Below the pieces are notes generated by a model. The model saw nothing but the letters and a program-made list of their open reading frames with translations, did no database searches and was not told the origin of the DNA. Shown one piece after another: positions 35,401 through 50,099 of a DNA stretch of 64,000 nucleotides. The stretch comes from Voacanga thouarsii (lineage: Eukaryota; Streptophyta; Magnoliopsida; Gentianales; Apocynaceae). A program made the translations under genes and the position numbers. Numbering within the stretch: position 1 is the stretch's first letter; every line of letters starts with the position of its first letter. The stretch lies in the NCBI GenBank assembly GCA_026120185.1, contig JANUWF010001723.1, positions 930,001-994,000 on the forward strand, in the 5' to 3' direction.

Positions 35401-38400
35401 TGTGGGAACAGGTAATCTATATTGGAGATGCCTTAGTACTTATATGTGAGATATTGGAGCTAAGTTTTCCATCTTATCTATGTTATTGCAGTTGTTGCAA
35501 GGCATTTGTGTTTTTGGCATATTAATGTATCAGGTTATCTTGATCTGTGAAATGTCACACATTGGTATTTAAATTGAAGGGGCTGTAATAATGTCTTTTT
35601 GGTGCATTCCATGAACAGCTGCTGACTGTATCTTGAATGTGCGACCCTATTCTTTTGACTTCTCCAGAACAGCAAACCATTTGGACCCTCTCTGTCTCTC
35701 TCTCATGTAGAATGGGAAATTTTCAATTGTTTCATTTTAGAATCCAATCCGATGCGTCTACTTATCTATTTACTGTTTTCCTTGTGCTTGCAACTTGTTT
35801 TGTCTTAGGTATATTCTTAAATGAAACTCATAAATCTGGTTGGTCAGCCCACTAACCATGATTGTTGACCTTATTTAGGAATCTTCGAATAGTTTTTGTT
35901 TGAAATAAGTAGCCTTGGCATCTTGTGTGTGTGTATATAAATAATACTTTTTTTTTTCTGGGTATACATTTTCTGATTCCCACACTTCCTTCACAGGGGT
36001 TGTGGGTTCCTGGGCCTTGGATGTGTGTGTGGTTCTGAATGAATGTGTTCTTGTTGTGTGCATGCATTCACTTTCTACAATAAGTCCTGTCCTCCATGCA
36101 TACTTTTCCATTCCTTCTCGGTGTTTCATGTCATTATTTTACTTTTGGATTCTCTGCAGCTGTTATGCCAATGTGGTCCTTCAGTGCTTGGCATTTACCC
36201 CACCTCTCACTGCCTATTTTCTCCAAGGACTCCACTCCAAATCATGTACGTCTAGCTTCCTGTTTGACTTGTTAAGTGTTATTTTAAGCATGGGTTGTTC
36301 TAGTACAATGTTTTACTTAATCCATGTTCTTGTATATCAGGCAAAAGAAGAGACTGGTGCTTCACTTGTGAGTTTGAAGATCTTGTTCTACAGGCACAGG
36401 AAGGAAATTCTCCTATCTCTCCAAGTAGGATAATATCCAAGTTACAAAATATAGGGAGTCACCTCAGTAATGGAAGAGAAGAAGACGCACATGAATTTCT
36501 CAGGTAAACTGAGTTCTTTACAAAAGGAGTGTATATTTTAATGGATCTTATGGCTTCACATCAGTCAATTGTGCAACTGGAAGCTCATCACATTGTAATA
36601 CTGCAGGTATGTCATTGATACTATGCAATCCGTATGTCTGAAGGATGCTGGGGTTAGCTCTTTGGGCTCTTTCGAAGAAGAAACAACTCTAATAGGACTG
36701 ACTTTTGGGGGTTACCTGCGGTCAAAGGTAATTTATTGTCTGCTATAGAAGTCAAAGATTTGTAGCTTTATTCCTTTTGGAAAAGCCGTTGTGAATTTTG
36801 AATTTGAAATTTTATTCTGTAATTGCAGATTGAATGCATGAGGTGTGGAGGAAAATCTGAACGTCATGAAAGAATGATGGATCTTACTGTTGAGATAGAA
36901 GGAGATATATGCACTTTAGAAGAAGCTTTACGGCAGTTTACCCGTACGGAGACATTGGATGGGGAAAACAAGTACAACTGCAGCAGGTTGACTGATTCTA
37001 TTTGTTTTATGAGCTAATTTTCTGTTCGAATGCTACTATCTATGTTAAGTGAAAGTTCCCTCATCTATGTTATTTTTTGGTGCCGCAGGAATACAACTTT
37101 CTGTATATATTCTTAGTTTTAACTTATGATTTATTCATAGTTTTCATATTAGAGCTCTTTCTATTTCATATGTATCTTGGTCAACTTAACATCTTCATTG
37201 GTGGAGCTTAACTAGACTTTTCTATTTGTACAATATATGGCAGTAACTTAAGGTAAGTTATTTATATTTATATTTATTGGTTTTGGCCTGGGGGGGTGTT
37301 GGGGAATCTTTAGCCTCTTGTAGATTTTTTAGCTTTCAGCTGCTATGGCATCCAGGGCCTGTAGTAGTCTATCTCCTGTCCTGCTGTATCAGTCTAATGA
37401 TTGGGCTTAGATACTGAAGGGTTCTTGCTGTTTGGTAGATCAAAGCTGTGTTCTCACATTTTTAGGTATCTGTATTCTTCATATCTGTCTGAGATTGGAA
37501 TACACAAGTACTGTTTACAGTGAGGTTTGGCTTAACTAAATTCCAGTAGATCTTGCCTTATCCCATCTTTCCTATTGTTTGCGTTCTCGCTTTAAAGCTT
37601 CTCCTGTCTTTTTCTGCTATTCTTGGAGAGATGTTTGGTGTTTTTGGGGGGTGGGTGGGTGGGGAAGAGGTGTTGAAGTTGGAGGGAAAACATATAATGA
37701 AAATGATTTGCATTCAAAATCATGCTTAGGGAATCTCAAACATTGTTCATTTTTTAAAAAATTACCCTTGGCATGCTCTTTAGTAACATATTCTGCTTTG
37801 TTCTTTTCTATTGTTTTGGAGTAATTTGCACTTGAGCCTGTAAGTCTGTTTTGTGTTATCTCTGTTCAACTGATTTCTATGATAGTTACTGTTCATTTTA
37901 TTTTGATATTAAGCAGTGGATAGCATTTGAATTGAATGCCATGTTATCTTTTGTCAGATGCAAATCCTACGAGAAGGCCAGGAAGAGGTTGAGAGTGCTT
38001 GAGGCCCCTAATATTCTAACTATCGCATTGAAAAGGTTTCAGGTAAGTTTCATTGCAGGTGCTGTTTAATCTTCATGTCTACTTCTAGTGTTGCTGTTTT
38101 ATTATTCTGTATGATTTTGCAGTCTGGTAAATTTGGGAAGCTGAATAAGACAATCAAGTTCCCCGAGATTCTGGATCTGGCCCCTTGTATGAGTGGGACC
38201 AGTGACAAGTCACCAGTATACCGGCTTTATGGGGTGGTTGTTCATTTGGATATTATGAATGCTTCATTTTCTGGCCACTATGTGTGTTATGTTAAGAACA
38301 CTCAGAACAAGTGGTTCAAAATTGACGACAGCTCGGTATGTATAACTGCCCTTTTCTATTTATGTGATCTTTTCGCTGCCAGTATGAATGCTGTTAAAAA

Positions 38401-40393
38401 GTAAAAATAAAAAAAGGAGGTTATTCTGTCTTTGCCTGCTATTAGGCTGGATCTGGCTTTTAGCTCTGGGAGTCTAATTCTAGGAGTCCTGGAAACCTTC
38501 TATGAATTCTTTTAGTTGTTTGTACATATACAATTCATGTGTGAATCTGCAACAGGACATCCGCCAAAGTTTTAGGTATCTGTTTCTGTACATATCTCAT
38601 TTGGACATAATCTTGTTTATCTTTGATATTTGAATCCTTGCTTTATGGTATATGAGGATTTGTTCTTTCATTATTTATCTGGAAAAATTTTACTACTAAC
38701 AGACAAATGGAAACAAAAACTAAGCCTTAGTCTCAAGAAACTTAAGGTCGGCTACATGAACCAATACAAGATTACGCATGATCATTCACATGAACCCTCT
38801 CCCTCTTCTTCTTTCTATCCACCATCGTACTTTTATCAAATCTAACAAAGACATATATTTTCTAATCACCTTCATCCATATGGTTTTTAGCCTGCCTCTA
38901 CTTCTGTCTAGCCTATCCTGTCTCCATCTCTCAATTCTCCTAACAAGAGCATCCTTTGGTCTTCTCTGTATATGTCCAAACCAGCGCAAGCGGTTTTCTC
39001 TCATTTTGTCTTTAATAGATGCTACACTCACTTTTTCAATGGTCTTGTTTCTTATTCTATCATTTCTAGTATGCTCACACATTCACTGTAACAGACGCAT
39101 TTAAGCTATTTTCATTTTGTGAATATAACACTTTTTAATTGTCAACATTTCTTACCATATAACAAAGCTGGTCTTATGACTGTTCTATAGAATTTTCTCT
39201 TTAGGTTTAAAGACATATTACGATTACACAGAATACCAGTTGCACTCTTCCATTTTAACCAACTCGTCTTAACTTGGTGTAAAACCACCCCATAGTAGTA
39301 TAAATATGTTTGGGCAACTTGGTTAAGCCTGGAAATGAAGGTGGGGAATTCATTGGTTATGCTTGTTAGTTTCTGGTTGACTATTTATTCTTGGTTGTGG
39401 TTTGTCTTTTTTTTTCGGGGGGTGGGGAATCTTGCCACCCTGCATGTTACACACAGTTGTGATGCCCTTGATGTTTATGTCGTCGCTTATTCTGTACTTA
39501 TACATGTGATTGCTAAACTAGTTTGTGTAATGTGGAACTGACAGCTGAATATGTGGGCTTCTGTAGTGTTGTCTTTTAATTTTATTCTCTCATGTTCCCC
39601 ATGCTTGCAGGTAAAAGCTGTGGAACTTGAGAGGGTCTTGGCAAAGGGCGCATACATGCTTCTTTATGCAAGGTAAAGTTCAGGATTTATATTTCATACT
39701 TGAAATTGCATACCCTCTAGATTCCTAAGTCAACTATATTCTTTTAGGTGCTCACCACGAGCTCCAAGATTGTTACGGAGTTCATTAAATGCTCGTGATC
39801 CACGAAGAAAGCAAATGTATTGTAAGCCAAGATACAGCCCCAGGGGTCCATGGGATGTTTCCATAAGCAATTCATCAAATATTGGGAATTACAATGATAG
39901 CACTTGTCCAAGCTACTCAAGTCTCCAGCCAATCCAGATGATTTTGGAAGAGGACTCTTTTAGTGACAATTCATCCTCTTTCTTCTCTGAGGTTAATTCT
40001 TGCAGTACAGACAGCAGCAACAGGGACTCAACAAGCACGGATGACTATTTCGATCAGATATTTGGAGATACGGGAGTCTCTTGGAATAGTCCTTGGAGAA
40101 ATTATTCAGATTCTGAGACATCGTCTTCCTCATCATCTCCATCTCCAATGTACTCGAGTCATACTGACTTGGACCATTATGTAGCTAGATACTCCGAGAC
40201 AGGCGCCTCTTGCACCGATGCTGCAGATTCAGAAAGGAGCGGAAGCATCCCTTTTTTGTGTCCTGACTCAACTAAGCATTGTAGAAAGCTAGATAGTAGT
40301 AGTAGTTGTTGTAAGGAGTCTGGCTCCAGTAAATTAGGACGGCTTAACCCTTTTGACAAATTGAAATCTAGTGTATCATGTAGAAATCGATGA
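32429..40393 (+). CDS. UBP16: Ubiquitin-specific protease with MYND finger (UBP16-type), eleven exons
   Basis: Exons: 32429-32844, 33824-35234, 35323-35411, 36160-36245, 36341-36503, 36607-36727, 36829-36986, 37958-38042, 38123-38335, 39611-39672, 39748-40393. All are GT-AG and in phase, giving 1149 residues. An N-terminal hydrophobic segment (about 8-30) could anchor it in a membrane. A MYND zinc finger spans 119-156 (CEVC...CKQC...C..KC...H..C). A long Ser-rich linker follows. The USP catalytic domain spans about 610-935, with Cys640 in [13 protein letters not shown], the block [11 protein letters not shown], a CxxC zinc pair in [11 protein letters not shown] and NKYNCSRCKS, His895 in [10 protein letters not shown], and the GAYMLLYAR end. 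A Ser/Asp-rich tail of about 215 residues closes it. It removes ubiquitin from proteins. The architecture matches plant UBP15-UBP19, and the N-terminus best fits UBP16; choice within that clade is inference. Confidence 0.94.
38690..39300 (-). mobile_element. 3' fragment of a LINE (non-LTR) retrotransposon in a UBP16 intron
   Basis: The minus-strand frame 39082-38786 encodes the C-terminal end of a plant LINE reverse transcriptase ([21 protein letters not shown], then [14 protein letters not shown]). Upstream, in broken frames to about 39290, are further pieces ([29 protein letters not shown]) of the same conserved block. Only the 3' part is present, as is usual for LINEs truncated during insertion. 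It lies antisense in intron 9 of UBP16 and does not touch its splice sites. Confidence 0.85.
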
Positions 40394-41588
40394 GGGAGGA
40401 AATATGCTCGGATTAAGGCTTTGAGTTAGAGGGCGGCTAAATAAAGGGCAGGGCGGGCGTGGGGTTAGGGAGTGGCTGTATGTATTTTACTTTTCCTGTT
40501 GGCTGCATAAAGGGCCATCATTCTGTCACTCTCTTCCCCTTCATATAGAGATATAAACTGTTATGATATTCTCAAATGAGTGTATAGTAGAGTGGGGGTT
40601 GGGACCTCCCATCTGACAGTCCCGGAATGAACTAACATGTTGTATCTAAAGGCATCATCTTGCAATTAAATTTTCCTTGTACTTGGGAAAATCATTTATG
40701 ACACAGCGGCCTAAGTGACATTGCAATAAAGAAACTGCGTTGGAACCTTTAAAGTCTCACAAAGAGGTCCAAGTCTCAAATGGCTTCCAAGCATCTGTTG
40801 CCGCTGTCCTCCATGACTCGGTAATGCAAAATGGCAACTTTTATAAACAAATTCTAATGTAATTGTAACATTATTGAACTGTGTCTATTTGTCTGGGAAT
40901 GACTCAAAAGCCTTAAATTTCAACGATTTGGGCCTGTGGAAGACAACAACGTGGAAAAAGGCACCCCCCACCCCCACCAAAAAAAATAAATAAATAAAAG
41001 TATGTATGTGCTCTTATAAAAAAATTTTCCCCTTGCGACCCATTTGCATGAATGGCTTAAAAGGCCTTAAATCTACATTGGTTACCTTAAACAAGAAATC
41101 CAAAACTATAATATAAACCCAATAAAATTAGCAAGAACACCGCTACAAAATAAAATTTGAAATCCAAGAAAATTAGAAAGTACAATGAAGACTGACGACG
41201 ACAGATTTTTTGAAATTCTGGGGAGGAGATATTAATTCAATTCTTGACTATTTAACAAATTTACAGCGAAATGCATAATTAATTATCCTTTATTATAATT
41301 AATTTTAAATATTTAATTAAATTATTAAACAGATATTAAATCAACACCAATTCTTCGATCGAGATGGATGAGAAAAGGATAGGCACGTGAGCGAGGGAGG
41401 GAGGGAGTGAGGGAGTGAGGGAGATAGAAAGGCCCACCCGCAAGTAAACTCAGGATTGAAAATGGGCCGACAGTGACAAGTACCCCAATTCACATGGCTC
41501 TCACCCCTCTTGTTTCTTCCACTGTAAGACTTTCCATGTCGACAAGTTTTGGGCAACCCAAAGCAGCAGTAAACTCCAATAATGCGCG

Positions 41589-41612
41589 CTCTCTCTCTCT
41601 CTCTCTCTCTCT
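41589..41612. repeat. (CT)n microsatellite
   Basis: An uninterrupted CT dinucleotide run seen directly. Confidence 0.95.
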
Positions 41613-44600
41613 TCTCTAGGTTTAGTTGTGTTTGATGTTTTTGCGACTAGTAGAGAGAGGATTCATTGAATGTCAAATATGGTGTGTTGTCTCCTACCAT
41701 ATTTGTACTTCCTTTATTGTTGTCTTGTCTGACCCCCCATGCCCACGCCCCACCCCGCTCCCATGGTATATGTGTGTGACTTCAATTTCTTGCCAAATTA
41801 GGTAAGAATATTAATTACAAAGTTTGACAAAACTTTCTTAAAATATAAATACAATTTAATTTATAATCCAATGGTCTTCTTTTGGCTGCTAAACAAAGTT
41901 GATAGTCCATTTATGTTGGCAAGTCACATGCTATCCTCTTGGCATTATGAATAGCTGTATGAATCAACACACACATTAGTTATAGACAAGAACTTTTACT
42001 GACTAATATGTAAGGGTTGATAAAAATATATTTAATTAATTAACTACTATCTTAACGACTATAATATACTAATTATAGGCAATTATTCTTTCTTATAATT
42101 TGTTATATATGAACTTTAGGCTTTTTTTCTTTCTTTCTTTCCGAGTTATACAATTTTTTTTTTTAAAGAGCTACTTTAGTGCACAAAATAAATTAGTAGC
42201 CCAAAAGCTAAGAATGTTGATGTGGAAATAAATCCGCTACTTTCAAATAGGAATTTTTCAAAATATTATAATTTTTTATTTTTCACAGTTAATCAAGTTG
42301 CCATTGTATGCGTTTAAAACTAATCTTTGAACTTTTGTTCTTATATGTTTTCACTAGAATAAAACCTTCATCATCATATTGCTCTTGAAACTTTAGGCCT
42401 AATTTGCATGAGGGTTCATCAAAATATTGTTAAGTTAATAATCTAAATTATTATGTTCTTGTTAAAGGTGGAAGTTGCAATGTCCATGTCAAGAAATGAA
42501 TGTAGCCGATACAATAGAGGAAGTCAAACACCTTTATTCCACCAAAATTGACATATCCATTCAAAAGTCTCTATACTGACAATTGCTTTTGTACCCTTTA
42601 AGTCTATCCTTGTGGTTGAGAAGTAAAATTTATCACCTACCAATAAAAGGATTGAAGGCTTGTTTTGTATAAAAGAAAAAAAAAAATCTTTGTTGCTATA
42701 AAGATTTGTTAACACATTAGAAACCAAATTTATACCAAAAAGAAAATGTAAATTCAATTCAAATTCATTCTAAAATTTGTCACACATTATATTTGTACAT
42801 CAACATCACTTCAATGGTTGACAAGAACTTAGGGATGATATTGCTAATAATCTGATTTCTTCAGCCTCAGCAATGAGTGAAAGCTCGATGGAGTATTGTC
42901 CAAATAGAGGTAAAAAGTCCTCAAGCCATGAATTCGGAGAAGACCTTGAAGAATAGTCCCTTTACATTTCTTAAACGTATGATTCACCTTTAACTTAATT
43001 TATATAAAATGAGAACTCGATAACTTGAATTATGATCGCCTGCAGGTTGCTAAATGCATTCGATAATTACGCATATCTTCATCATCTCATGCAATTTAGG
43101 TTTTGGCGATCTCTAAGCTACCAATAATTTGGTGCTTTCTACCTTTTCTCAGTCCTCATTTTCTCTCTTGTGTAGGTTGGGATTGAAGAGAAACTCATAA
43201 TCGTTATCTTTTTTATGTGCATCGGGTAAAGTCCGCTTTTTCGACAAAGAATTACGAAGATATAAATTAATTTAAATAAGCCCGCCTCGTGGTTCTTTAT
43301 CAGTAAAGAATTATGAAGATATAAACCAATCTAGATAAGTCCTGACTGACCAGTTAAACCGAGAAAGTCCATAGTCATTCCATAGAATTTGAATTCGTAA
43401 CTTTTCAGTCATCGTATTTTTTATCTAACCAACTCGACTATCCATTTCGGACCTCATTTTCTCCCATTGCTAGTAGGAAATGGTAAATTGAACACGAATG
43501 AGGCCGCCGCAATACCGGTCAAAAAGTAACAGAATTGCCTTTCTTGATCTGTATCCTTCTGTTTCAAGAAGATTGATATATGGTAATGAACAAGAAAGAG
43601 GCAGAAGCAATGGCAACCTTCCAATTTTCCAGCCTAGACGGATGGTTTGTCCAACAAAGCACCAACATAGATTACATTCTTTAGAAACCCAACAAATCTT
43701 CCTAACAAGCCATTACCGACTCTTCTGCAAACGGTAGTACATTTCATCTTGCACAATTTAGGAAAAAGTTATCATCAAACAAGAGAAATTTTTTCCACAG
43801 AACAGCTCACGTGATAAAATATAGTGACTTTTGAATACCAGGTCGAGATTTTAAACTTCATTCTAAACACAAATTCTACTTTACTAGTTTGAGAGCAAAC
43901 TTGAATGTATATGGTTAGGAGTTTGGAGGAAATAATTGGACTCTACTAGTTTAAGATCAAACTCAAATTTATATAGTTATAGGTATGGAGTTTACTAGTT
44001 TGAGATCATAGTTCTAAGAATATTCAGATAAAATTCGAATACTTAAGCTATAAAAAAAAATGATATTTTTTTTAAGAAATAATATAAAAATAGTTCCATA
44101 AAATATTATTTTACATATAATTATTGTATGATCTCAATTTATGTGACTCAATTTTTGCATTACAGTAATAGTTAGTCCCTCCTCGCAAGGGTGGAGAGAT
44201 ATCGACTTCTTAGTTAAACTAAAACTATGCCTTTCGGCTACTTAGTTTTGGACTGAGTCGTGAATTCTCCAAATCAAGGGGATTTCTTCACCATTTCATT
44301 CAACATTTGATTTTTTTTTTTTTTGGGGGGGGGTGTGTGCTGTGGGGGAGGGAGGGAGGAGGGGTGTTCCTCTTCTAAGTAATAGTATATGTTTGTTTTA
44401 TTGATAGATCTTCCACGTTAATTTCAAAATGAATCCGCAAAAGCATTCTTTATTGAGGATTTCTCTTTAATTTGCACTTTTGACCATTAGTCCTTATCTA
44501 TCTATCTCTCAACCTTTTTAATTCCCCTTATAGATTAGGGATACCAAAAACTTCACTAGAGAACTATAAACTTGTAGAAATTTATTTAAACAGGTACATA

Positions 44601-46269
44601 GTTCACAAATTATTACTAAAGACAAATTTGAACTCATTATCTGTACTGTAAAATTAAAATTTTATATTATTGTCGATAATATAATGGATCTAAATTTGAT
44701 TATAAAAAGAATAATAACACGAAAGAAGTATTTATAATACTGTACTTTTCTCCGATTCAAAAGGTCAAAGCCATAGCTACAATGCATTGTGGCCTACCGA
44801 AAGCCAGGTCTTTGCAAATTGCAAAAAACATTCATTCTACTCAGACAAGAAAACATCCTTTTGAAAACAAGAGAATCTTTTTCCTTTCCATTTACACTTA
44901 TGAGATTTTGCCACATCAAACAAAGATCAATCTAAAATCCCTTAGTACTGTCCTAATCTGATTATGTAATTTCTGTGCATAAAAATCCAATATGCAATAG
45001 AAAAATGAACCAACTTTGTTTTTGAATATGCTTATAATTACACCTAACCAAAAGGTTACACGCATGAAGCAAAATATATTGGTTGTTACCACTATCATAT
45101 GTGATGGTAAAACGATATGATTATGAAGAAAAATAATGCATGTGTAAGTTTGATTTATGCATATAAATATGAGAAATTTTCAATAATAACAAATACTTGA
45201 TTAATAATTTTAATAGTTAGCCGTAATATTTGACAAAGAGTGCGAGTTTAATTCATTATAATTTCGTGATATAATTGTAACGTATGACAAGTTCTTCTCA
45301 AGAAAAAAGTCATTAGAAAATAAGACAACCTTAGTTCTCAATGATGATGCTACGTTATATGGAGAGAGCAGCCATGAAAAGAAACTCAATACCATTTGAG
45401 GAAGAGTCAAACAAAGGGGGCTAAAGACTAGAGGAAAATGAAACTTGGTTCTTCCTTTTATTTGTTGCTTTTGAAGAATCTCTATTACAAAGTAAAAAGG
45501 TAAAAGAAATGAGCATGTATATATAGTATTATTAAAATTAAGAACTTAACTTAATAAAGAGATAGGTCGAGTTAATATTTTAACTCAATTATTTTTGTCT
45601 TTAAACGGTCAATTTTTTTAACTGTTACACAAATAGTGGATGAATAGATCTATATATGTGATCATCGGATGATACATCAATTAGAAAATGAGTTGTATCT
45701 TTGTTATAGTATTTATTGGTATCTTTCCTATGAGTAAGAATAGTAAATGAGTTGAATTCAAATCAAAACAATTATGAAGTCTATTGCCATCATGCTTTTT
45801 CTAGCTGAGGGAGAATGACTATCAATGCCCAACTTGCATTATAGAGATGATAGTCCATACCTCCAACTGGGAACTGTTTGAGAAAATTAATATAAAATAA
45901 TTATAATTTAAATATTTTTATTTTAAAAAATAATTATATACTTATAATATATATATTTTTTATCTCACTTAAATTTCACCTTAATTCTATATATTTTATA
46001 AATTTTTATTATATTAAAATAAATTTATTTTAAAACAATTGCTGTCCCACCACACCTTAAATTTGATACCTCCGCTTTGCTACCTATTATGACTAGTAAC
46101 TAAGGCTAGAGTTGATAAAGTTCTTGTATCAATAACAATATTAAAGAGGTGCATATTTTATCCAAAATTTTCACATCTTAGGAGGACACACCAGAGATAA
46201 TGTCAAGCAAATAAGCAAAATCTTAATAACTCCTCAATTCCCAAAATCACTCTTTTTCAATAGAGAATG

Positions 46270-46560
46270 TATTACTTTCGTTCTACAATATAAGTCGTTT
46301 TAGAATTAAATTTTTTTTTCGTAATATAGATCGTTTTACAAAATTTTATAAAAAATTATTATTTTTTCAACTCTACCCCTCCTTACAATCTCTTTTTTTT
46401 CACTAATTATGACCAAACTCTTTCTAATTACTAAAATAGATAAAGATTTAATTAAAGATATTTTTAAAAATTTAGTTTTAAAGTTGTTTAAAATTTATAG
46501 ACTCTTAATTCTTGTATATAAATATAAAATAATTTATATTGTAAAATGAAAGTAATATTT
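46270..46560. mobile_element. MITE of the AATATAAGTCGTTTT family
   Basis: The left end reads TTACTTTCGTTCTACAATAT and the right end, inverted, reads TTACTTTCATTTTACAATAT, giving long terminal inverted repeats around an AT-rich centre with the shared words CAACTCTACCCCTCC and TTTCACTAATTATGACC. Size is about 290 bp. The CTCC(G/T)TTC-like ends suggest a Stowaway/mariner-type MITE. Confidence 0.75.
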
Positions 46561-49500
46561 TACATCCCTGAATAATATTCACTTTTAAAATTACATGTAT
46601 ATTAAAAATAATTTCTGAATAGCAACTATTTTAGAGTCAAAAGACTATATTATCCAATAATCTCTCTTCTCATCTAATATAATAAATAAATATAAAAATT
46701 AGAAACAATAATATTTATACTTGATTTTTTAAAGTAGCTAATTTCTCGAGACCAAAAAAATTATTTATAAAAAAAAAAAGACTATTATTTGGAGACGGAA
46801 AGGAGGACATTTCTGGAAACATGTTGGAGGCAGGCCCTGTGTTGATAATTCCAACTATCCTCAATTGTCAATTCCAGAAATCTATTAATAGATCTTAGTC
46901 AGCTTTAACAAGTCCCCAGTCAAGACGTACCGCTCACAAAAACTTGAAAGCATTGACCAATTGGCAATTTTCCTGGTCAACAGAATAAATGGGGGAATCA
47001 CTCCCATTTTCTCCCACCGTCTTTCGGCTCCGAGCTGCATAATTTGATGTGTAAAGTTGCACGATCATTTATAATATTTTTTATATGACTATTATATAAT
47101 ATCATATTAATATTTTATACGATTATATAAACATTATACACGATCTGATGAATAAATTTTAAAATAATTAAAACGACGTCGTTCTATTAAAAGAATTTTT
47201 TGACACATAGTTACTTTAATCACGGCTAAAATCTTATAACTCGACTGTAAAGTGACTGCATAATTATTTATTGTACAAAAATTATAGGATCACCAATCCC
47301 CATTTTTTAATCCTTTTAGAAGAGTTTTTTTTTAAAAAATAATTATTTTTCATATATTAAGAAAGAATGTATTACTTCTTCTATCTAAAATAAAATATTT
47401 ATTTTTTAAAAATAAATATATTCTTCTATAACCTTCTCCATAACTTATATGTCACACCGTTAATATAAAAGTGAAAGAAAATAGAGAATGTCATAGAGTC
47501 TATAGGTGTTGTTTGACTTATGAATTACATTCTTATGCGTAATAGTGGTGAAAGTGATAATTGGTATCAAAATAAATAATTAGCAAGAAATGTAAGTGTT
47601 ACTGTAAAAGTTGCTTTTAAAATATTATTTGTCTAGTTATTCTTTAACTTTGTCCGTCAATTTTAGCTTTAAGGAAGAGTGAATGTGATACTAGATTTTT
47701 ACATGAAAAAATTTATAAAAAAAAAAGTATAAATAATATATAAATATAAATTTAAGTCCATTAACGACTAATATATTGAGGAAAGTCATTTTAGGTATGA
47801 ATCATTATATTTATGCCGTACTTTGATAAATTATAGTAACATTAATTAATTTTCAAATTTTCAAACTCATTCTATTATTTTCACTACAAGAATTGCCTTT
47901 GCCCAATACTAACACTTAACTTACCTTCAACCCTTCAATAAAAAAAAAAAAAGGATCTTAATTTTCAAACTTACATAATAATTAATGACTCCATAAAGAT
48001 TCAAGAAAATATTGATTTAGTTTTTTTCTTCTTTAAAGATTTACAATTTTATGAATTTCATTAATTCATGTGTCACGACTTAAATAACAGTTAAAAAAAA
48101 AACTTGTAGTTTGCAACCCGTATTATTCTTTGAATAAAATGATAATTATTATGGATTATTTAAAAGAAAATAATGGCTACAATATTGTAACTTCCATCGC
48201 TATTTTTGCATCACTTTTTTTTATTTTTTAAAAAAGATTTAACTCCTGCCCCGAAAAGAGCTACATATGTTGTCCAAATATGGAATAATCCATGCGAACC
48301 TTAATCTGTGGTCTCAGTTATAAATCTCTGTGGGGAACAATGTAATCTAATATAATCTTTAAAATTTATAATCATACTTTTTTCAAAATAATAAAAAAAA
48401 TTACAACCGCACAGAATTTAAAATCAAAACGGTTCTAATACAACCAATCATTTATCAATATAACTTCACCACCTAAAAGTAAAAAGCAATACTTTTAGCC
48501 CAAATGTAGAACTCCATGATTGAACATATATATTCCTAATCTAAATCTTTTAGAGCATATTTGCACCAATTTGAAGAGGAATACATAAAATGCATATAAC
48601 CAAGGCAATTAAAAAAGTACCCAAAAATCAGTCTCTCACGGTACAAGTTGGCGGTGCAATTTGTGCAAGTTGTTCAAAAGCCAAATCTGCACACAGCCCA
48701 CTGGCTGGCAATGGCATTGAAAGAAAGAATATAATGCCACACCGCGTAGACCACCCAATTCTCATTTCTTGAGTTCATCGCTAGAAACAAGACAGCATCA
48801 CCGTATGATGACAAAACTTTCCTGTACAATTTCATCAAAACTCAAGCTAGAATTATGAGAAAAACCAATGTTGATCCATATCCAAGAAATCTTTAGAAGA
48901 AAAGGCATGGATCGAAGCAGGTCAAGTTCATACAGAAACAGTGAAATTCAACCAAGAAACTAATGGTCAGAGACCATTAGACAAGGAATGCACGATGGAA
49001 AGTTTCTTTGCTCCTGGCTATCTGTTAATGAGGCTTCTTTCACCTTATCTCACGAGATCAACAAAGAGAGAGGACCAAAGCAAAAGGACAAACCAAAGTA
49101 CAGGAGTGATCAGGGTGGAAAAGAAAGATGATAGAAAAATAAAGTTGAGCTTTGAAAGCTTTCATTCATCATATATCGGATAAAGCAATGCCTCTTGCCT
49201 ACTCATGCTAGCTTCTCTCTCTTTCTCTCTGTATCTGGCCCTGGACTGCGATGCAGCACTGAAAAGAACTGGCCAGGCACAACCCTAGCCACGTTCTTGA
49301 CTGCCAATCACACTTTTATCCATACCAAGAAGCTAAGGGACAGAGTAGGATAGCAAATCAAATAAGACGAATCATCATGAAGCGTTATCTCCTCAAAGAC
49401 CAGTTGCTGTTCCCACTTGCACCTGATTAACCCAAAGCACAGCCCTGAAATTTTTCTTCAGTCTCAGAGCTCTGCTGATCATCAGATTGCACACACACAG

Positions 49501-50099
49501 ACACAGAAAGAGACGTGGTCATTGTCTGCCTCAAACTTCAAAGCAATCCCAACCCTAATCTGGCCCCCCATTCAGCCCCATCCCCCCAGAGACACAGACA
49601 CGCTCCCACCACCATTAATTCCCAGACTGCCTAATCACGGTTCAACAGTGAAAGTTTGCATTTTTATGTTGTGACTACAGCTATGAGCATTCACCAAAAA
49701 TTAGAAAACGACAACAGCTTTAAGCTCCGTTGTTGCATTCATATCAAGCTTCATCCCAACCAAGGCATGAAATACAAAAATGAGATTATCTGGAAAGTTG
49801 AATTAGATTTCAGAAAGCAAACATAGGCATGATTTACTAAAATAAATAGGATTAGCATTTTGGAACTATCCATTTTCTAAATTTTCTTTTGTTCAAGAAC
49901 TCAACTACTAAAACTAGAGAATACATGACTTTGAATTAACAATACAGCAAGTGTAAACAGAAGATACAAAATAAAGAGGGCATTAAAGTGCTACCAACAA
50001 AGTAAACTATTTTAACGGCACCGTAGGAATGATCCAGAGAGAGAGAGACAGAACAAAGAGCCAGAAATATGAAAATAAACCAACTAAACCCCAAAATCA

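Larger units (their letters stand above)
40394..50099. other. Gene-poor intergenic region between UBP16 and the AHL gene
   Basis: The first few hundred bases are probably the UBP16 3' untranslated region. The rest is AT-rich with CT microsatellites (41589-41612), a T/G-rich tract (44312-44362), and a MITE at 46270-46560. Frames at 43498-43737, 48590-48772 and 48941-49183 have no recognisable domain. Positions 48590-49700 are less AT-rich than their surroundings and might be transcribed, perhaps as an extended 3' end of the AHL gene, but nothing proves this. Confidence 0.45.

Noticed and set aside
43498..43737. 79-residue plus-strand frame
   Set aside because: No recognisable domain and no supporting splice signals; probably chance.
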